Shown: piece after piece, positions 12,453-17,035 of the stretch | How positions within the stretch are numbered: the stretch's first letter is position 1 | Layout: every line of letters starts with the position of its first letter | Origin: an uncultured Lachnospiraceae bacterium | Lineage (GTDB): Bacteria; Bacillota; Clostridia; Lachnospirales; Lachnospiraceae | Direction of reading: 5' to 3' | Length of the DNA stretch: 17,035 bases | NCBI GenBank assembly: GCA_910588845.1 | Contig: CAJURU010000046.1 | Coordinates: 1-17,035 of the forward strand | Made by a program: the position numbers and the translations under genes | The notes under the pieces: model-generated | The model's input: only the letters and a program-made list of their open reading frames with translations | Databases searched by the model: none | What the model was told of the DNA's origin: nothing

Positions 12453-14582
12453 TTACATGCTCTTGCGCTCTGCAATTTCTGCCATCTTAGCCTCATTGAG
12501 ACGCGTATCGCCTTTGACCCTGGAATAAGACAGATAACCATTCATTCTGTCAATCTTCGTGAGATTGCGGCTGCCGCATTTGGGGCAGACATCCATCTCC
12601 AATTCCTGATGGCCGCAATCATCGCAATAGGCCAGAGAAAGGTTCACGCCTTCATAAAATCCCATATCCATAGCGCGGCGTACTAAAGTTTTTACCGCAT
12701 CACGGTTATAATCAATGGGATATTTCACATACTGGATTTTGCCGCCGTTGCTCAATTCCCAGAACCGATATTCCAAATCCTGTTTCTGAATGGGGGTGAT
12801 ATCCTCCGTCACATGACAGTGAAAACCGTTGCTGACATACTCCCTATCCGAAACATTCTCCACAATTCCATATTTCTCACGGAACTGTTTGACCTGTAAG
12901 CCGCAGAGATTCTCTGCCGGCGTAGCATAGATGGCATACAGGTTCCCGTCCTCCTCTTTATATTGATTAATTTTCTCATTGATATGTTCTAAAACTTCAA
13001 TGGCAAACTGCCCGTCTTCCACCAAAGATTTGCCATTGTACAACTGTTGTAATTCATTAAATGCCGTAATCCCAAACGATGACGTCGCCGCTTTCAGCAA
13101 AGGTTTAATCTTGTCATGAATTCCCAAATGTCCGCCATAAAAGCCGCCTTCACAGTAGGCAAGAGGATTGGTGCTGGCCCGCATTTCTCCCAGATAAGCA
13201 TATGTGCGGATATGGAGTTGTCGAATCAGTTCCAGATAATAATCCAGCACTTCATAGAAATCTTTGCCCTCCTGCCTGGATTTCGCCAGAATCATCGGCA
13301 GATGCAGGCTCACTACGCCAATATTAAAGCGGCCTACAAATACCGGGCGGTCGTTTTCATCCGCCGGATTCATGCCTCCCCTCTCATACCAAGGGGACAG
13401 AAAAGCCCGGCAGCCCATAGGGCTGATTATCTCCCCATACTGTTTATACATACTGGCAATATACCCTTTACCGGTCAGGCTCAACCAGTCCGGGTACATG
13501 GTTTTCCTGGAGCATTCAATACCCGCCTCAAAAACATCCTCCAATTCTTTTCCCGGTCCGTGAAGGTTCTCATCATACAGAAATACCAGCTTAGGAAAAA
13601 GCACCGGCTTCTTGCACTCTGCTTTCCCTTGTCCGATTCTTCGCACATTCAGCATGGCAATGGACGCCATTTTCGCAAAACGTCCGGTTCCTGTGCCAAA
13701 TGTCATCGTGATAAAAGGATAATCCCCACGGCTCGAAGAAACCGAGTTAAATTTATATTCCCATCCCTGCACGCCTTGCTCAAAATCCCGCTCAATATCC
13801 TTGATGGTCTCTTGCTCCGCGCGCTCTTCATCCAAGCCCAGATCGCGATAGCGCTTTTTATATTTTATGTAAGATTTCTCAGCATACGGTTCAAGGATTT
13901 TCTCTACACTCGGCACCGTAAACCCACCATACTGCTGGCTCGCAGCGCTCAACACAATATCGCCGATCACGTCAAAGGCAACGTCTAACGTCTTGGGCTC
14001 ATTGTACCACAGATTCCCCATCTCAAAACCGCCGCGCAGCACATTTTGTACGTCAAACAGGCAGCAATTCATAGTATCGCGCCTAGCCGACATATCATGC
14101 ACATAGAGATAGCCGTCCCTGCATGCCTGAATTTCTTCCGTCGTCATAAAGAACTTCTGGTACAATTCCTTATTCAACTGGTTAAAAATCAAGCTGCGCT
14201 TGGTTGATACCAGGGCGCTGTCCGTATTGGAATTCTCCTTATCCCCGATATACATAATCGACTGGCTCTTCTTATATACCTCGTCAAGCATCTGCACGAA
14301 ATCCTGCTTGTAATTGCGGTAGTCGCGATAGCTCTTTGCCACCACTGGATTAACTTTCTCCAAAGCTCCCTCCACAATGTTGTGCATCTGGGCAATCTGA
14401 ACCTCATGAAGCCCCATAGAATCCACCTTTTCCTCCACAAACTGACAGATAAATTTCAATTCTTCATCTGTAAATTTGATGAGTGCACGGTATGCCGACT
14501 TATTTACAGCAACGATTACTTTCTGTACATTAAAATCTTCCTTTGTCCCATCCTTTTTGATGACCTTGCAATCTTTTTTCAC
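12453..14582 (-). CDS. nrdD: Anaerobic (class III) ribonucleoside-triphosphate reductase
   Basis: Glycyl-radical enzyme that reduces NTPs to dNTPs without oxygen. The GTG at 14580-14582 is taken as the start: AGAGGAG lies eight bases upstream, and the -10 promoter element at 14653-14658 excludes the farthest upstream starts. This gives 709 aa, close to the usual ~710. Residues ~4-95 form the ATP-cone allosteric domain (CKVIKKDGTKEDFNVQKVIV). The catalytic barrel includes MNCCLFDVQNVLRGGFEMG. Near the C-terminus four Cys (653, 656, 666, 669; CDDCGH, CPKCGS) bind zinc, and the glycyl radical site is Gly682 in DRMNGYLSYSR. Transcribed with nrdG from a promoter with candidate NrdR boxes. The R-M-N-G-Y motif differs slightly from the common R-V-C-G-Y but keeps the key Gly. 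Confidence 0.95.
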   Translation of the reverse strand: MKKDCKVIKKDGTKEDFNVQKVIVAVNKSAYRALIKFTDEELKFICQFVEEKVDSMGLHEVQIAQMHNIVEGALEKVNPVVAKSYRDYRNYKQDFVQMLDEVYKKSQSIMYIGDKENSNTDSALVSTKRSLIFNQLNKELYQKFFMTTEEIQACRDGYLYVHDMSARRDTMNCCLFDVQNVLRGGFEMGNLWYNEPKTLDVAFDVIGDIVLSAASQQYGGFTVPSVEKILEPYAEKSYIKYKKRYRDLGLDEERAEQETIKDIERDFEQGVQGWEYKFNSVSSSRGDYPFITMTFGTGTGRFAKMASIAMLNVRRIGQGKAECKKPVLFPKLVFLYDENLHGPGKELEDVFEAGIECSRKTMYPDWLSLTGKGYIASMYKQYGEIISPMGCRAFLSPWYERGGMNPADENDRPVFVGRFNIGVVSLHLPMILAKSRQEGKDFYEVLDYYLELIRQLHIRTYAYLGEMRASTNPLAYCEGGFYGGHLGIHDKIKPLLKAATSSFGITAFNELQQLYNGKSLVEDGQFAIEVLEHINEKINQYKEEDGNLYAIYATPAENLCGLQVKQFREKYGIVENVSDREYVSNGFHCHVTEDITPIQKQDLEYRFWELSNGGKIQYVKYPIDYNRDAVKTLVRRAMDMGFYEGVNLSLAYCDDCGHQELEMDVCPKCGSRNLTKIDRMNGYLSYSRVKGDTRLNEAKMAEIAERKSM

Positions 14583-14652
14583 TTCGCCTGCTCCTCTTTT
14601 CCTCATTGTCTGCCGGCGCTGACGCTGGCATAAAAGATAACTCTCCTCCGCC

Positions 14653-14661
14653 ATTATACCA
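14653..14661 (-). promoter_or_regulatory. Extended -10 element upstream of nrdD
   Basis: On the minus strand TG-G-TATAAT, a perfect extended -10, with no convincing -35 at the correct distance (GCGAGT). It would start transcription near 14646, about 65 bp before the chosen GTG start. Confidence 0.45.
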
Positions 14662-14687
14662 TATTTAGGTTTCACACTCGCTAGCAA

Positions 14688-14741
14688 CAACAATATCTAG
14701 TGTTTGTATCATATCCTAACACGATATCACCACAAAGTCAA
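14688..14741 (-). promoter_or_regulatory. nrdDG promoter with two candidate NrdR boxes
   Basis: TTGACT (14736-14741) and TAGGAT (14713-14718) are 17 bp apart. A 16-bp element at 14688-14703, ACACTAGATATTGTTG, matches the remembered NrdR consensus ACACWATATATWGTGT at 13 positions. A weaker, half-conserved copy at 14719-14734 (ending GATATCGTGT) starts exactly 31 bp away, the three-turn spacing seen for NrdR box pairs. The boxes occupy the spacer and the region just after the -10, so NrdR would block RNA polymerase when dATP is plentiful. Confidence 0.6.
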
Positions 14742-14762
14742 TAAATAAAAATTTTACCCAGC

Positions 14763-15218
14763 TTATTTTTTCTCCTCCTGTTCCAGCTCCAAAAGGCTGC
14801 GTGTCTCTTTTACAACAGCTCCCGCCGGCTGTTTCTCAGATACTTTTTTGAGAACAGCGTCAATCCGCTCACACAGTTCCCGCTTCTTAAATGGTTTGAG
14901 GACATAATCATAAATATTAAATTTGGAACTCTCAAGAACCATTCTCTTATCCGCATTTGATGTGAGCATAATTACTGGAATATCCTTACACGCCTTCATC
15001 TCACGAATATCTTTCAAAGTCTCAATCCCATCTTTAATCGCCATCTGAATGTCCAAAAGAATCAAATCTGGCTTCCGTTCCTCCTTTTTCAGAAATTGCA
15101 GCGCGCGAATACCAGAGTTCAGCGGAATTACCTCGTACTCTCCTTCTAATTCCTGTTCAATCGTTGCAAGGCTGATACTATTATCATCCACAGCTAATAT
15201 CATTTGCTTCTCACTCAT
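14763..15218 (-). CDS. Single-domain response regulator
   Basis: CheY-like receiver of 151 aa without a DNA-binding or enzymatic output. The acidic pocket is D11-D12, the phosphorylated Asp is D56 (DLILLDIQM), with T86 (VIMLTSNADK) and K108 (YVLKPF), all conserved. A charged tail of about 25 residues follows the receiver. The ATG is three bases after the hybrid-kinase stop codon, with AAAGGAGG inside the kinase's last codons, so translation is coupled. It probably accepts phosphate from the kinase's HPt domain and acts by protein-protein contact; its target is not evident from the window. Confidence 0.9.
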   Translation of the reverse strand: MSEKQMILAVDDNSISLATIEQELEGEYEVIPLNSGIRALQFLKKEERKPDLILLDIQMAIKDGIETLKDIREMKACKDIPVIMLTSNADKRMVLESSKFNIYDYVLKPFKKRELCERIDAVLKKVSEKQPAGAVVKETRSLLELEQEEKK

Positions 15219-15221
15219 TTG

Positions 15222-17035
15222 TTATAAATCCTCCTTTTCTATTTGTGCTATCAATTCCCTCAGCATCTGTTCCGCTACATCATCCTCATACAATCTGAGT
15301 TGTTCCTTTATCCCAATGATCTTTGATTCTATGCCATCCGTCAGACGATACTGCAAGATTTCCTCCAATTTTCCCGCACACTGTTTGGCGCGGAAATTTT
15401 CCAATCGCTCAAGCGCCTCCCCGATTTCCCGCGCCAACTCTGACTTATCTATTGCTCTGCTGTCCCTTTTTCCACCTTCTTCCCCCCGGCACCCTGACAG
15501 AAATTCCCTGATACATTCTATCTGTTCTTCATACTCAGAAAGAAGCTGCATTACATGTCTGTCGACAAACGTCTCATCTCCTCTATCTACCGCTCTTTCC
15601 TGCTCTCTGGCGCTCTCGGAAAGCTTCATGGCGCCCACATTTGCCGACGCGCTCTTTAACGCATGCACTTCAATGCCATAAGTCTTATAGTCTCTCTTTT
15701 CCCAGAGTTCACGCAAAAGCGTAAGCTTGCGTTTCCCATCGAGACAGTAGAGATCTAACAGTTCCTGATAATCTTCAACGCTGCCGGAATAACGCCCTAC
15801 AAGCTCATCTGTATCAATGCCCTCAATAAAGATATCTTTAAATTCTACATACTTGGCATTGTCGGCACGTGCGCTTGTCATCCATCTTTTACTTGCCGTC
15901 CTCTTTTCTTCTGGAATCCATTTCTTTAAGGTTGCGTGGAGCATCTTTCTATCCAGCGGTTTGGCAATAAAATCTTCAAACCCATTCTGCAGAAAAATCT
16001 CCCGTACGCCCCCCATAGCATTGGCTGTCAAGGCTATTATCAGCGGCCGTTTACCGTTTTCCCCACACTCATTTCTTATAATCTGTACCGTTTCTAACCC
16101 ATCCATCTTTGGCATCATGTGATCCATAAAGATGATATCATAACATACATGATCGACAAGGGCAATCGCCTCTTTGCCGCTTTCCGCTTCATCAATCTCA
16201 AAACCATACGATAACAAAAAGGTTCTCGCCACTCTCCGGTTAATCAAATTATCGTCTACCACCAATACTTTATAACCCTCTACTGTAAAAGGCTCTATCT
16301 TTTCTTCTTGAGGGATATCTGCCTCCGGTACTTCCAGAAGCGGTCTTGGGTCTATGATTTTTTGCGGTATCTTTACCGTAAAAACAGTTCCTTCGCCATA
16401 TACGCTCTCTACCTCAACCGTTCCCTGCATCAACTCAACCAAATGTTTGGTGATAGATAAGCCAAGTCCCGTCCCTTCCACACTGCGGTTTCTCTTAGAA
16501 TCCACCTGTCTGAAATTTTCAAATATTCCCGCAATGTCTTCTTCACGGATGCCGCAGCCGGTATCTTCTATCCGAAATGACAAACATTCCACATCTTCCG
16601 TATCTCCCTGTACGCCGGCTACGGAAATCTTTACATAGCCTTCTTTTGTAAACTTGAGGGCATTGTTTAAGATGTTTATCAAAATCTGCTTGATCCTTCC
16701 TTCATCGCCAAGATACCGACAGGGAATAGACATATCAAACTCACTTTGCAGCCTAAGCCCACGTTTAGACGCCATAATATCCATCATATTCAACACTTCA
16801 TTGACAAGCGTCTTCAAATGGTATTCTACAGGCACCAACTCCATTTTTCCCGCTTCCACCTTAGACAAATCAAGAATATCATTAATTAACATTAAAAGAT
16901 TGTGAGAAGACGACTTGATATCGCGCGCATATCCGTAAACCTTGCGCCCTCTGCTCTCCTCCATGATAATGTCGCTTAAGCCCACAATCGCATTCATTGG
17001 CGTTCTGATTTCATGGGACATATTGGCAAGAAACG
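15222..17035 (-). CDS. Hybrid sensor histidine kinase (HisKA-HATPase-REC-HPt), 5' end outside window
   Basis: C-terminal ~604 residues of a multi-step phosphorelay kinase; the sensor part lies beyond the right edge. The coding frame is open to the last base (FLANMSHEIRTPMNAI), so the first in-window ATG is not the start. Order, numbering from that Met: HisKA with phospho-His3 in SHEIRTP; HATPase with N-box ILINILNNALKF and G-boxes EDTGCGI and GTGLGLSI; receiver at ~255-370 with DD, phospho-Asp in YDIIFMDHMMPKMDG and Lys in FIAKPLD; HPt at ~400-500 with phospho-His in YGIEVHALKSASANVGA. The next gene is a lone receiver three bases away, a natural final acceptor of the relay. Signal and output are unknown from this window. 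Confidence 0.92.
   Translation of the reverse strand, partial: FLANMSHEIRTPMNAIVGLSDIIMEESRGRKVYGYARDIKSSSHNLLMLINDILDLSKVEAGKMELVPVEYHLKTLVNEVLNMMDIMASKRGLRLQSEFDMSIPCRYLGDEGRIKQILINILNNALKFTKEGYVKISVAGVQGDTEDVECLSFRIEDTGCGIREEDIAGIFENFRQVDSKRNRSVEGTGLGLSITKHLVELMQGTVEVESVYGEGTVFTVKIPQKIIDPRPLLEVPEADIPQEEKIEPFTVEGYKVLVVDDNLINRRVARTFLLSYGFEIDEAESGKEAIALVDHVCYDIIFMDHMMPKMDGLETVQIIRNECGENGKRPLIIALTANAMGGVREIFLQNGFEDFIAKPLDRKMLHATLKKWIPEEKRTASKRWMTSARADNAKYVEFKDIFIEGIDTDELVGRYSGSVEDYQELLDLYCLDGKRKLTLLRELWEKRDYKTYGIEVHALKSASANVGAMKLSESAREQERAVDRGDETFVDRHVMQLLSEYEEQIECIREFLSGCRGEEGGKRDSRAIDKSELAREIGEALERLENFRAKQCAGKLEEILQYRLTDGIESKIIGIKEQLRLYEDDVAEQMLRELIAQIEKEDL

Noticed and set aside
13116..13988. 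290-codon plus-strand ORF
   Set aside because: Antisense shadow of nrdD; no ribosome binding site, no protein-family resemblance, and the minus-strand frame is unmistakable.
14583..14693. N-terminal extension of NrdD from upstream TTG or ATG codons
   Set aside because: The farthest starts lie upstream of the extended -10 element, the ATG codons lack a ribosome binding site, and the extension is not NrdD-like; the GTG with AGAGGAG fits family length.
1..17035. CRISPR array, tRNA or rRNA genes
   Set aside because: No regularly spaced direct repeats, cloverleaf-like sequence or rRNA signature was noticed on either strand.

Overview
The window looks like a low-GC Gram-positive anaerobe of the Clostridia, most likely a gut Lachnospiraceae. 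The evidence is strong GGAGG ribosome binding sites, an oxygen-sensitive class III ribonucleotide reductase (NrdD/NrdG), a Cache-type chemoreceptor, an ECF sigma/anti-sigma pair with a DUF4367-like anti-sigma, and mobile-element genes typical of gut Firmicutes ICEs and IMEs. Family placement is inferred from gene content only.

Layout. 398-2901 (minus strand) is a chromosomal ECF sigma factor, a membrane anti-sigma factor and a secreted Ig-like repeat protein. Between the last two lies a broken or slippage-dependent small secreted-peptide ORF. 3199-5386 is a decayed conjugative-element fragment: a bifunctional cell-wall hydrolase gene (lytic transglycosylase plus CHAP) with three inferred frameshifts, preceded by the last 53 codons of a class B sortase. 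5451-7991 returns to chromosomal genes: a Cache-HAMP chemoreceptor with a good promoter and a small membrane-anchored protein, separated by a long hairpin. About 8036-11700 is a second mobile remnant, resembling an integrative mobilizable element: the 3' half of an IS5-family element fused in frame to the first ~73 codons of a MobV/Pre relaxase gene, a RepA-type initiator, a zinc-ribbon protein, then a plus-strand cluster (DUF5071 protein, XRE regulator, CPCC protein). It ends in a non-coding block with an oriT that looks like that of pMV158. 11950-14741 is nrdDG with a promoter carrying two candidate NrdR boxes at 31-bp spacing. 14763-17035 is a hybrid histidine kinase (5' end outside the window) followed by a single-domain response regulator.

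The main story is two successive scars of horizontal elements between otherwise ordinary chromosomal genes. The second keeps its cis-acting transfer origin, its regulator and two AT-rich genes of toxin-immunity type, while its relaxase has been destroyed by an IS-associated deletion. The observations most worth checking are the frameshifted peptide ORF next to the sigma/anti-sigma pair, the immunity-like cargo flanking the XRE regulator, the orphan oriT, the hairpin that replaces the repA ribosome binding site, and the NrdR box pair.
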